From positions 352,552-416,551 of the forward strand of contig SIJG01000076.1 of assembly GCA_023374025.1 (NCBI GenBank): a DNA stretch of 64,000 nt. Direction: 5' to 3'. Made by a program: the position numbers and the translations under genes. This document shows positions 44,601 to 54,599 of the stretch, in pieces (within the stretch, counting starts at the first letter, position 1; each line of letters opens with the position of its first letter). The notes under the pieces were generated by a model. That model had not been told where the DNA came from. It was given only the letters and a program-made list of their open reading frames with translations, and did not search any database. This stretch comes from Heterodera schachtii (Eukaryota > Nematoda > Chromadorea > Rhabditida > Heteroderidae).

Positions 44601-45975
44601 AAAACCATATGTAGAGTAGGTAATTGTGATAAATCAATCACCTCTGATCAGTAATTGATGTTTCGATTATTGTGTTTCTCTTTTGTCCCCAAAATGGTTT
44701 AATTCTCCGCTTCGTGTACACTTTGATGCCACGCCAACCATTAGTGCCATCATCGGCAACAGACGCAGAAATGCCGTGTCCATCGGTCGTCCCCAATTTG
44801 TTGGCACATTCTTTGGCAATTTTCATGTTCTGAATTCCATGCCAAATGTTTTCGACGCTGATTTATTTCCATTTTTTATTTAAATATTTGTAATACGATC
44901 ACACAAAAATTTTGGTATGTGCATAAATCCACGAATTTTAAGACAAAAAACACAACTAAATTTTCCAATTTTATTCAAAAAATATTGAATCATTTTTCAT
45001 TTTTGGATCTGTGGTAATTTTTCAATTTTGTAAATTTTTTTCTCACTGTCTCGGGTATCCCAATAATATTTTCGAGCTCCCGAAGTTTCGCCTCTCGAAT
45101 TAAGAAATTTCTCTGTCGTTGTTTTTCTGTTAAAACGACGAACCCATCAGCTAAATTGGCCTTGAGACCTTCAATAACGGAAAATTTTCCAAAAAATCTT
45201 TTTTTAAGTAAAATTTATCAAAAATATTTTAGATTTAATTTTCTTAAAATTGAGTAATATATGTCAAAATAAACAATCCTAATGATGAATTATTTCCCTA
45301 ATTTGGTAAAATTTATGTCAATATTTTTTCATTTTATATCAATATTCCGGGGATTTATGGTCCATATTTATGGTCGGTCATATTCGTGAATTTATACCAC
45401 ATTTTTTGGACCTCGTATTTGTCTCGGTCTCGTTTTTGAAGAATCTTAGATCAAAGAATGAAAATTTTCATAAAAACTTAGAAAGTTCGGCTTTTGCACT
45501 TATTAATTTAAAATAATATTGACTAAAACGATGAAACGATTCATTATTATAAATTTAATTTAAATGGATTTTTCTTACATTTTGGTCTCTGACAAAAAAT
45601 GTTCTTTTCGCTCGAAAATTGCTGCCTGAAATGCCATTATACTGCTGAAAAATGCGTTGGTAGCAAATCAAAAGCCTAAAATTAGTTGAAATTATTAAAA
45701 TTCTCCATTTTTTTGTCCACCCATTGTCACAATGTCCGTCCTTCGGATTAAGGCGAAATGTGAGTCCAAATGGCTTATTATTCTCGCATTGTTCAGCAAC
45801 AGGTGTCCGGTATGGCATGGACTTTTCCCCGCTTTTGCCGTCCGTCAATTGAAAACTTTTTGAAAAAATAAAATAAAATTAAAATATATTTTTACAATTC
45901 AAGCGATGGTTGTCCTTTTGCGAAGCTGTACAAATCAAAGAGAGCAGCAATTAATAACAAATAGAAAAGGTGCAT
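41696..45975 (-). CDS. Secreted multi-exon protein, possible galectin-like C-terminus
   Basis: Eight exons with consistent phases: 45975-45896, 45855-45579, 44829-44642, 44076-43991, 43007-42805, 42694-42502, 42125-42055 and 41989-41807 (or reading on to a stop at 41696). It starts with a clear signal peptide, MHLFYLLLIAALFDLYSFAK. Further landmarks: KPFGLTFRLNPKDGHCDN, NMKIAKECANKLGTTDGHGI, WYISSPEQDQLQIDFLDQQR, VKLYIFRACNCSM, ALTDANIKSMAVELLIASK, RWIIRFDIGTNSDLTVHLAG and a last exon KGKYELKMDIELYQYYYLII with NGTQM. The final two exons resemble the second half of a galectin beta-sandwich, but the sugar-binding HxNPR and WG-E-R signatures are missing, so the name is tentative. Exon 2 may hide a 57-bp in-frame intron. 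A MULE-like element sits in intron 4. Confidence 0.6.
42205..42440. repeat. Foldback with CCTGGGTTTTCCTGG repeats in an intron
   Basis: Arms CTAGACCTGGGTTTCCTGGA and (inverse) AAACCCAGGTCCAGGCCGAG. The right end reads ...GAGCTCTA, hAT-like, but the 8-bp flanks do not match. It lies in intron 6 of the secreted-protein gene. Confidence 0.5.
43117..43493. mobile_element. MULE-like MITE in intron 4 of the secreted-protein gene
   Basis: Exact 9-bp duplication ATGCTTTTC (43108-43116 and 43494-43502). Inverted arms TCAGTTGGGTCGTCACGTTT and (inverse) TTCAGTTGGATCGGCACGTT. The inner arms carry the family core GGTATCATTCGAAAGC with CCAAATCCAACATTG. Confidence 0.88.
44140..44600. repeat. GGTCCCGG / TACCGG arrays in an intron
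   Basis: 44340-44465 starts TAGAGTTGAGCGGGACC, the same end type as the hAT-like element at 59612, and repeats CCCGGTCCCGG. 44465-44560 repeats TACCGGT. A TAGAG-type right end (CCGGTCTCTA, 44262-44271) precedes it. Boundaries are unclear; probably overlapping copies. Confidence 0.45.
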
Positions 45976-46682
45976 TTTGCTCTCTTAAATATTAATTTGG
46001 ACCCTTTTTTAGGGATGAAATTTAAAAATAATAATTAAATCAAATGATTTACATAGATTTTATAAATATTGAGAAAATCCCTTTTTTTTGTGTCTGTGTA
46101 ATGTAATGAAAATGAATGGGCTAAAATTTGTGAGACTGATGATTATTTTATTCATTGGGAAAAACGAAAAATGATTTTATTATAATAATACTGAATAAAA
46201 GCGATGCTTTTTTTGTGTCGGTTGACTATGCTAATTTTGAAATATCAATCATTTTTTTATAAGTCCAATATATTTTCAAAATTTCATATGGTCTTTGTAT
46301 GAACAACCGATCGCGAAATTTTTGTTTTTTTCGATCTTCATCTTTTTCCGATCGTTTATCGAAAAAACCGATTGAACCCTCTTGTTCGGTCTGTGGCCAA
46401 TTTTGGCCCTCCTTTTGTTATGCCAATTTTAGCCCTCATATTATTTAAAAATGATCATTTTCTCTCTTAATATTGTACTCAATTTCCTTTATTAGGTCCA
46501 TAGAAATTGGCCAATTTTGGCCCTCCATTTCAGATTTATTGATTTAACTTAAGCTATTTAATAGTTTTGTAAATCAGGCATTTCCATCATTATTATTCCA
46601 TTTTAAATTTCATATTTTCCCACTTAATTATTTCAAGTGATTTTTTCTTTAAACATTATAAAGTTTTTATATTTTAATTTAG
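45976..46682. other. Intergenic; direct repeats before the RING gene
   Basis: CCAATTTTGGCCCTCC occurs at about 46400 and 46510 with a variant CCAATTTTAGCCCTC between. The two genes diverge here: the secreted protein on the minus strand, RING on the plus strand. 46560-46680 is also found before the second RING copy (compare 57330-57420). No other gene seen. Confidence 0.45.
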
Positions 46683-48145
46683 ATGATTAATCATTTCCCC
46701 ATTCTTTTTCTTTGTCTTTTCACATTTATTTGTCTGTTTAATCCGACTTTATCCGCCGGTATTTGTGCAAAATGTATGAAAAGCCTTGATCAAACCGGTG
46801 GATCCAATCCTGCGATTAAATTTAAAGATTGCCAAGTAATTTTTCTAATTAAAAATTACTTAATAATAATAAATTTCTTTTTAGCATTCCATGCACAAAG
46901 AATGTCTTATAGAACAGTAAGACAGTCTTTTAAAACTGAATTATTTCTTCGTTTTTTAGGCTAGAGGAAAACAAAAATAGATGCCCAATCTGCGATAAAT
47001 TCATTGACCCCAATTTAGCTATAGAAAGTCTTCATAATCTTCGTCCACAGACGGTTTTGTTTTATTTTAGTTTTTTCAAATATTCTAATATTTAATTATT
47101 GTTTATGGTAATCTTATAATCTTTTAAAAGGTCAAACCAAACAAATTGATAGCATCCAAAAAACTCTTGATGAGCTTTGTATAAAAATTGGTACTTGTTT
47201 GGTTTAGGGGGTAATTTCATATGAATTTTAATAAATTTTTGTACCGGTTTGACGACGAGCGCCACAGGCGCTTTACTGCGGTGGCCACCGGAGAGCCCTC
47301 CAATCAGTCAATTAACGTTTTACCATTATTTTTTAAATTTTCAATCGGTTCAAAAACCTCTCAGATGGTATCTGTTTCATTTCTTTCTGTGATTTTATAC
47401 AAAGTTCATCATGAATTTTTGAATGATACCAAAATTGTTCGGGTTTGACCTTTTTCAACTGTTATATTTGCCTAAATTTTAAAAGGAAGTTTTATATAAA
47501 ATCAAAAGCCAATAAAATTTAATTTAAACAAAAATCCTCCCAAAAATTAATATTTACGAATTTTTCTAATTATATTAATAGGACGAAAGAGATGAAGCAT
47601 TTGTGGCTTTTATGAAGCTGGAACTGCCAACGGAAAAATATCAAAAAAAAATATATGAAAAAGGAAAGAATAAAAATGAAATTCGCAAAAGCATTCTCTA
47701 TGAAAATGCATATGTTTATGAGACTCATCTTGGCGTTCTGTTTTTGATGAAAAAGAAATTAAAAGAGCAATTTAAACAGCAAAAAGAGATTAGTGAAGAG
47801 GGATGTGAAAGATATCATAAATATGTGAATATTTTGTACGAATATTTGTTCCGGGTGTTTCTTGAAGGTTTGTCTATAATTTATTCGGCGTCCGATCCAT
47901 CAGCCAGAAATTCTTTTCTAAACCAATTTGAATATCTGTTCCTTTCTTGGCCTAAGCCAATTTTGGAAAATGAAGACGAATTGGTGAAAAAATATGGAAT
48001 GAAAGAAGGGACTAAAAAACAAAAAGAAAAGTTTGGCAAAATCATGGCGAAAATGTCGGAATTAGCAAAAACATTGACAAAAGACGACAGAAGTGTGATG
48101 CCATACAATAAAGGCATTTGGCAGTTGCCATTTTTGCCAAAGTGA
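46683..48145 (+). CDS. Secreted RING-H2 protein, copy 1
   Basis: Signal peptide MINHFPILFLCLFTFICLFN then PTLSA. Exons 46683-46835, 46885-46916 and 46960 to about 47053 assemble a RING-H2 finger: CAKC (residues 28-31), CQHSMHKEC (C-x-H-x2-H-x2-C) and CPIC, followed by DKFIDPNLAIESLHNLRPQ. The ATG follows TTTAG directly, as at a trans-splice acceptor. A further exon frame 47582-48145 (187 codons; FVAFMKLELPTEKYQKKIYE ... EQFKQQKEISEEG ... IWQLPFLPK, stop) is charged and helical. It probably belongs to the same gene, since the second locus keeps both parts, but the join across 47054-47581 was not solved: a small exon near 47131 (QIDSIQKTLDELCIKIG) fits only with weak donors. A secreted E3-like protein in a plant parasite is a candidate effector (inference). 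Confidence 0.7.
47190..47560. repeat. Repeat inserted in an intron of the RING gene
   Basis: Contains TTTTTGAATGATACCAAAAT (47417), the MULE-like core, and GACGACGAGCGCCACAGGCG (47253). The second RING locus lacks it. Ends not resolved. Confidence 0.4.
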
Positions 48146-49816
48146 ATCCGGCGGAGGATTACTGTATTTGACAGAAGATTACCGTAGTCGTTTTTTCTTT
48201 CTTTCCATCACTTTTTTTTCTTCGTGATTTAATTCGTTTTGTTCAATGTTCGCATGCAAATTGCTTTTTGCGTTAACATTTAATTTGTAAAAAGGAACTT
48301 TTTTTTGTTATTTTGGACATGCCAACATTGACAAATTGTAAAAATGGGCCGACTTCAGCAAAAGTTAACATTTAGACAAAACATTTGCCCAATTTCCACC
48401 ATTATCTCTTATTATTTATTATTTTTTTTCCAATTTTATTTGTCATTTCTTTCTTTCTTTTCCATTCTTTGGATAAAAGCATTTTAAAATTTTCTCTTTT
48501 AATTTGTCGGCAATTATTTTATTGTCTTTTGGTTTAGTGATTTTTTAATGACTGCGACTCGGTTGGGGGGCATTAAAATTGGGCGCAGCCGGGGGATATC
48601 CGGCATTTTCATCCCCCTATCCTACGCAATAGCAACTCCGCACCTCATATTATTGGCTATTTCTTATGTTTCTGGAGGAGTTGGGGGAGAGGACATTCGC
48701 TGCTTTCCAATGCCAATCTCGTCTCTCGAGATCCTCCTTATCATCTTTTGGCGTCCTTTTTCATACCCGTCCACACGCATAGCTCATGCGGTTCTGCATA
48801 CTCGTAGTAAATTTAATTTGCGATTTTTCTTTGTTTTTTTGTGATGTTATTTAATTTGAAGGTAATTTCCAATTTTGTGGCTTTAATTATTTTTTTTACT
48901 TAAAAATTTTGGAATTTTTTCTTAAATATTGATTTAAATATTTTGGATTTTTCTAAATATAAAGAACTATTTAACAACTTCAACTATATATTAGGTGGCT
49001 ACCCGACTTTTGGGGATTTGCAATTTGGGGACCCGACAATTGGGGACTTGCTTTTGGGGACCCGACTTTTAGAGACCCGACATTTGGGGATCCGACACTT
49101 AGGGAACCCGACATTTAGTGACCCGACATTTGGGGATCCGACACTTAGGGAACCCGACATTTAGTGACCCGACATTTGGGGATTTTAATAAAACAAAAAA
49201 AATTAAAAATTTAATTTTTGTCCAAAATTAGATATGTTTACGTCTGCTTTGTGCCCATACAAAACACAACACAATATACAAGTCACATATATTTTATGTA
49301 CAGTAGATCTTTCCTTTTTTAACGCCTTTCCCAAGGGCCAATGGAACAGAAATTCGTCAAGGGCATTCAAAAAGTTCCAGACGGCTTTGCTGTTTAATTG
49401 CGTATAATAAATGCAAATGTCGGGTCCCTAAATGTCGGGTTCATTAAGTGTTACAAATAAATTTTAATTTTCGTTGAAAAATAATTTTTTCATAAAAAAT
49501 TTTCCAGTTTCTCGGCGGGGATCCTGTTAAAATTGACGTGGTTTTTAACGTACGGGAAAAAAGGCGAGATCCCGTTTTCGTCCAGCTTTTTCTCGGTCTT
49601 TTAAATTTTTTAACGTATTTTCGTAATGTTTAGGCAATTTTTTTTTGAAATTTTTGTTTATATTTGGTCATTTATGAAAAGCAGTTTATTATATGATAAG
49701 TGATATGCGTATCTAATATAAAATCTTAATCCTAATAATCTGTGTTGAAAAATTTGATCGAAAATGAAATTAAAAATTTATTATAAAGATCATATTATAA
49801 TTTTTAATTAACTTAC
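48146..49816. repeat. Downstream region with GACCCGACATTTGGGG foldback
   Basis: 48500-48630 is paralogous to 60425-60560, the shared 3' flank of the RING duplication. 49000-49180 repeats GACCCGACATTTGGGGATCC-type units about ten times; the inverse (AATGTCGGGTCCCTAAATGT) lies at 49417-49445. The interior 49390-49240 on the minus strand has an open stretch with acceptor AAACAG, reading KAVWNFLNALDEFLFHWPLG then KALKKERSTVHKIY, coding-like but unidentified. The remainder is AT-rich. Confidence 0.5.
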
Positions 49817-50514
49817 GCTCACGTCGTCCGTGCGAAAGTTCCCTGCTTCAAGTGGCTCAGCTGCGAATTTAACACGCTTGTGAAACGTATGGATGATCTA
49901 AATTTTTAAAATTTTAAAAAATGAAAAAATATTTCTAAAAGTCACAAAAAGCCCAAAATTTAGCGAAATTACGTTCTGCATTTTCGTGAATATTCCATCC
50001 CCTTTTCCCAAACTTTCATGAATAATTTCAATTCGCACAGTGCAAATTTTAATCGGTCAATAACGGTACCGTTTGTACTAGAAAACTCAGTACCTATACT
50101 TCTTATTTTGAAAACCGGAATAATCGACCGGAAACGGTCCCCATACTGATACTGCTCTACCTAATTGAAACAAAATAAAAAGAATTATTTTAAATAATTG
50201 AAAACTTAAATATTTTGAAAATCTTTCCCTTTAAAATGAAATTTTTACTGATTTCACAATTAAATTATAATTTAAAACGCCGATATTACTTTAAGTGTTA
50301 TTTGTGGTGCGTTGGCTATTTCCGGGTCATCAAATACATCCCACAGGAGTCGGTCCTTCTCAAATAGAGATGCAGGCGGTTGGCGATTTCTTAAGCGCTC
50401 CAGGTTTCGTTCAACATCAGGGTCGTTGACATTGCCCTGGTGAACGGCTTGGAACAAGGCTAACTCCATCTGGTCCGGAAAGTCATTGGGGTTTAAAGAT
50501 TGAGGATTGTTCAT
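49817..50514 (-). CDS. Unrecognised gene, 5' two exons
   Basis: Exon 1 50514-50290 begins MNNPQSLNPNDFPDQMELAL and continues FQAVHQGNVNDPDVERNLER, KDRLLWDVFDDPEIANAPQI. Exon 2 49897-49817 reads IIHTFHKRVKFAAEPLEAG then NFRTDDVS. Both junctions are phase 0 with good signals (AAA|GTAATA, TTTAG|ATC, AGC|GTAAGT). No convincing next exon: the open stretch inside the repeat at 49.3 kb has the wrong phase. I do not know the family. The protein is hydrophilic and acidic with no signal peptide. Confidence 0.5.
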
Positions 50515-50635
50515 TTTTATGCAAATATCCTGAAATGAGTTTTTAAGCTTAATATATCGTAACTAATGGCTAAAACAAAATCATTATAACGAAATAATAT
50601 TTTCAAATAATTGTATATTGTTTTAAATAATCCTT

Positions 50636-50930
50636 TTTTGGCATCCACCTCCCATTGGATGATTTTCTGTTACTGACATCCACCTGCCATTGGATGATTT
50701 TATGTTACTGGCATCCACCGGCCATTTGATAATTTTCTGTTACTGGCATCCACCGGCCATTTGATAATTTTATGTTACTGGCATCACCTGCCATTGGATG
50801 ATTTTATGTTACTGGCATCACCTGCCATTGGATAATTTTATGTTACTGGCATCACCTGCCATTGGATGATTTTATGTTACTGGCATCACCTGCCATTGGA
50901 TAATTTTATGTTACTGGCATCCACCCAAGG
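50636..50930. repeat. 35-36 bp minisatellite, eight units
   Basis: Head-to-tail units of TGGCATCCACCTGCCATTGG plus ATGATTTTATGTTAC. The first four are 36 bp; the later ones lose one C (CATCACC). Variant CACCGGCCATTTGATAATTT occurs in units 3-4. Units abut without spacers. Confidence 0.9.
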
Positions 50931-51256
50931 GCGTAGCCAGACCCTTGGCTTCGGGGGGGGGGGGGGGGGGGCTGAAGTCAAAAACTCGATTTTTAGGGGT
51001 GTATTTTTAGTTTTTCAGTCGATTTTAGGGGTGTACTTTTCGTTTTTTGAAATCCCGAATTATGGGGTGTATTTTACAAATTTTTTCGCCAAAAAAATAC
51101 TATTTTTGCAATTTTGACCTCCTTTTTTCAAAATATGGTAAATGGGGGGTCCGGCGGTGCCGATAGGCGCCGCCGGGAAAATTTTTTGAGTATTTTAATG
51201 CAAATTTGTTAAGTAAATTGCTTAAAATTTCAAAAAATTTACTGAAAATTTTTTAC
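50931..51256. repeat. Poly-G run and GC-hairpin repeat
   Basis: A run of 17 G at 50955-50971. At 51149-51177 GGTCCGGCGGTGCCGATAGG with its complement CGCCGCCGG forms the dispersed hairpin. The hairpin repeat abuts and probably removed the 3' part of the adjacent F-box family gene. Confidence 0.65.
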
Positions 51257-52011
51257 TTGCTTTGGCTTTCCATCTTTTGTCGGAATGTTCAACCATTTTG
51301 ACAATGCTTGGCCAATAGTTGCATTTGGCCCATCATCAGCAATTGCATCGGGCAAATCTCCGGAATGGATTGAAATAATGTTGAAATCGGTGAGAACTGT
51401 CGGCGATGTGTGGCGACGTAAATTGTCCAAATCATGGAGATCGGAAACGGTCAAATAGCGAAGGTTTGGCGCAAAGATGGGCCAAATTTCACGAGCAAAA
51501 ATATCCCAAATTGGACATCATTGGCCTCCTCAACATAAAAATCCAAATCGATGCCTTTGTCAAAGATTTGTTCGTTGGCACGGAGAAATTCGATGACGGA
51601 ATGATCAATGTAACTAAAAGGAATACATTTATCATTTAAGAATTCTTTGAATTTTGTTTGTTTACCAAATCCAAAGGTCGTTAAATCGAATTTTGTTGTG
51701 CATCGGTTGATCGGGCAACGGAAAATGCACAGATTTGCCATTGCTTTTCTCAACATTCAATTTTGCTTTTGTTCTCATCTTTTCAATTCTGATTTGTCTC
51801 CAAATTGTCAGTTCGTTTTTGCCGTCAAAATGTTTGTCCACCAAAACATTGAAACGTGGCGAAAGAAGTGCCATTTTGAGGCCGAGTTCGGCGTGGTCAA
51901 AATGCGGGAAAATGTCCATCCAAAGATCGTTGCACACCCAACTGAAAATGTGGAAAAATTAATAAATGAGAAATTTGGGTGCTATTAAAAAATTCTTTAC
52001 CGTCGGTTCAT
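51257..52011 (-). pseudogene. F-box family gene, 3' truncated, one-base deletion
   Basis: Exon 52011-52001 (MNRR), exon 51941-51666 with an F-box: WVCNDLWMDIFPHFDHAELG and LKMALLSPRFNVLVDKHFDG, then IWRQIRIEK; exon 51613-51257 with YIDHSVIEFLRANEQIFDKG, IWDIFAREIWPIFAPNLRYL, DDGPNATIGQALSKWLNIPT. Phases agree. One A is missing near 51510 (GTCCAATTTGGG where GTCCAAATTTGGG is needed to read VQIWDIF). After KDGKPKQ the family continues for about 100 residues, but here the sequence runs into the hairpin repeat at 51.15 kb. The base deletion may be an assembly error; the truncation is structural. Such proteins likely recruit substrates to SCF ligases. Confidence 0.75.
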
Positions 52012-53103
52012 TTTTTCACAATTTGCCGTTTTCAAAATTGGTTGGTGTAACAAAGAAATAATTATTCTGTGTATAAAACGGAAGAAAAAATGAAGGCAAA
52101 GGAGAAAAATAATCAAAAAAAAATGATGGAAAAAATCGGTCTACGTCAGTTGGGCCCCAGCGGGTTTTCGCTTATAACTTTTTACTTTGTCATCTAAATG
52201 AAACATTATTGGTAGCCTGAAGAACTCAAAAAACCAGATTTTCCAACTTTTTTGGCCATAAATTTGTTCAAAATTGAGGAAATTTTTTGGAATTATGCAA
52301 AATAATAGAGGCATCTGAAGGGCTTTCGAATGATACCAACAATGTTTGATTTGGATGACAAAGTAAACAGTTATAAGCGAAAACCCGCTGGGGCCGAACT
52401 GACGGGTTCCGAAAAAAAAATACATAAATTAAATAATTTTTATAAATCTCTCCGTCTGTCAGTTTTTTGCATAAAAATTTTCTTTTAGATTAGACTTAGT
52501 CATCGGATTCAGATGTGCTCATTTCTGGTTTGACTTATAATTAAGTCATCCAAAAATATGCATATAAAATCGCAAAATATCTTCCAAATTCAGTTAATGA
52601 AAATTGAAGAAAATTGAGTTAAAAATCGAAAATTTTTCTTTTCTTTTTTGCATATTTTTGGCATAAATTCTAATTCATTTAAAAAGATAGGTAAATATTT
52701 TTTCCTTTATTTTTGGCTATGAAAAACGGAAGGAAAGCCATTTTTCCTATTAGCCAAATTCAAATTCAAATGTTTTTACAACTGGGGATGGAAAGGGATT
52801 GACGGCACACTCTTTACTCATCTTTTATAGCCCATCAATTCCGATGCAAAAGTCCCAAAAACCCAAACAATCAAATTAGGTAAATGTATTCAACGAAAAA
52901 AGCAACAAATAAATATGAGATGCAAAATTATCCAATCTTTTCTCAATACATTCACTTTTTCTTCCGCTGTCCGCTGGGCCCGGGATTCATTTTCAGAAGA
53001 CCTTTTTCATTCATTTTGCCCGCCTTTGGTGGAGACAATGGCCTGTATTAAAGACAATTTAAATGTGACGTAACAAAGAAAAGCAAAAGCTGTTGCCACT
53101 CAC
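52012..53103. repeat. Foldback and AT-rich spacer
   Basis: 52140-52415 is a foldback of the MULE-like core family: arms GTCAGTTGGGCCCCAGCGGG and inverse, core CTTTCGAATGATACCAACAA. Its duplication is masked by A-runs. 52500-53100 shows no gene. Confidence 0.5.
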
Positions 53104-54500
53104 CCAATGCAATTTCCATAAAGCCTAACGTTGCGGACCGGGTCAGTTTAGTACGGGCCGTTTTAGTACGAGCGCACATTCTTCCACTATAACTTTTTTA
53201 TTTGTTATCCAAATCCAACTTTCTTGATATCATTCGAGAGCCCTTCGGATGCTCTATTAGCCTGCAAAATTTCAAAAAATTTTGTTAAGTTTAAAAAAAG
53301 TATGAGCCAAAAAAGTTGGAAAATCTGGTTTTTTGAATTGTTCTGGCCATAACTTTTTTGAACCTTAACAAAATTTTTCAAAATTTTGCAGATTAATAGA
53401 GGACACTTAGGGCTATCGAACGATACTAAAAATGTTGGATTTGGTTGGCAAAGAAAAAAGTTATAGCCAAAAACTTGCGCTCGTACGACCCCGACCCTAA
53501 CGTTGACATTGTTCAAATTGTCCGTCTTTTTGTCCTCCCATTGAATCGTCCCCCCAATTTGACATCGCTTCAACAGCAAATGTTCACTGGCATATTTATC
53601 ATTGTTTTCTTCTTTCTCCAATGTCAGCAATTCGTTGGTCCGTTCGTTCGTCAATTTGAATGGGTCAATTTCCGTTGGTTCAAAAAATTCAATTCGAATG
53701 ATTTAGCAGGCAAAAGAAGAGGTGGCATCGAGAAATTTCTAAAAACAAAAAATGGAAAACGGAATCAAATGCAATTTTTCCAAAAATTTTTTGAAAATAT
53801 TGCCACCATAACTCTTTGAAACTTTTGATCATTCTTTTGGTTTCTGAGGGTATGCTCATAATCACGACAACTCAATTGCTTTGGCTTTCCATCTTTTGTC
53901 GGAATGTTCAACCATTTGGACAGCGCTTGGCCAGCCTTTGCTTTTGGCCTATCATCAGCAATTGAATCGGGCAACAAATCTTCGGAATCGATTGAACCCA
54001 ACTGATTGCAATTTGCAATCGGTGAAAATTGTCGGTGAACTGTGACGACGCAAATCGTCCAAATGATGGCCACTGGAAACAGTCAAATGGCGAATGTTTG
54101 GCGCAAAAATGGGCCAAATTTCATGGACACAAAAATCCCGAATTGGCTGGACAATGCCGTTGTGTCATGATGCAAATCGTCCAAAACCAAATATAAATCC
54201 ATATTGGTGCCTTTCTCAAAAATTTGCCGGTTGGAACGAAGAAATTCGTGACGGAATGGTCAATGTACCTGATAGGGAATCATTTAGCTATATCATTTAA
54301 TAATTCTTTGAATTACTCAATTCGAAGGTTGTTAAAGCGGATTTTGATGGGCAACGGATTGCTCTTCGTAACTACAGATACAAGTTTTGTTCCATTCTTG
54401 GCAATTCTGATTTGTCTCCAAATTGTCAGTTCGTTTTTGCCGTCAAAATGTTTGTCCACCAAAACATTGAAACGTGGCGAAAGAAATGCCAATTTGAGAA
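53104..54500 (-). pseudogene. Second F-box family gene, broken and TE-interrupted
   Basis: From 54490 downward: LSPRFNVLVDKHFDGKNELT (identical to the copy at 51.8 kb), then RYIDHSV, GQALSKWLNIPTKDGKPKQ at about 53930-53875 and SCRDYEHTLRNQKND. Frameshifts lie at about 54270, 54140, 54030 and 53960. A C-terminal exon (53735-53506) reads IIRIEFFEPTEIDPFKLTNE, RTNELLTLEKEENND and TIQWEDKKTDNLNNVN with one stop (TAA) before IIRIE. It is cut by the element 53134-53495 and resumes beyond it as RLYGNCIG with a GTGAGT donor at 53104. The 5' F-box half is missing. Not functional as read. Confidence 0.8.
53134..53495. mobile_element. MULE-like MITE inside an F-box pseudogene exon
   Basis: Direct repeats CCTAACGTTG at 53124-53133 and 53496-53505 (10 bp; 9 if one C belongs to the end). 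Arms: TTAGTACGAGCGCACATTCT on the left and the inverse of CTTGCGCTCGTACGACC on the right, with the core GATATCATTCGAGAGCCC. Removing the element and one repeat rejoins NNVNVRLYGNCIG in frame. Confidence 0.9.
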
Positions 54501-54599
54501 TTAAAAAACTCCAACCTCGACCCTTACATTTGTCTCACAATCACCAAAAAAAGAGCAGTAATCATCGGCAGAACAGCTAAGCATTAAAAGTTGAATTTT

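Noticed and set aside
50636..50930. CRISPR-like array
   Set aside because: Units are head-to-tail with no unique spacers; it is a eukaryotic minisatellite.
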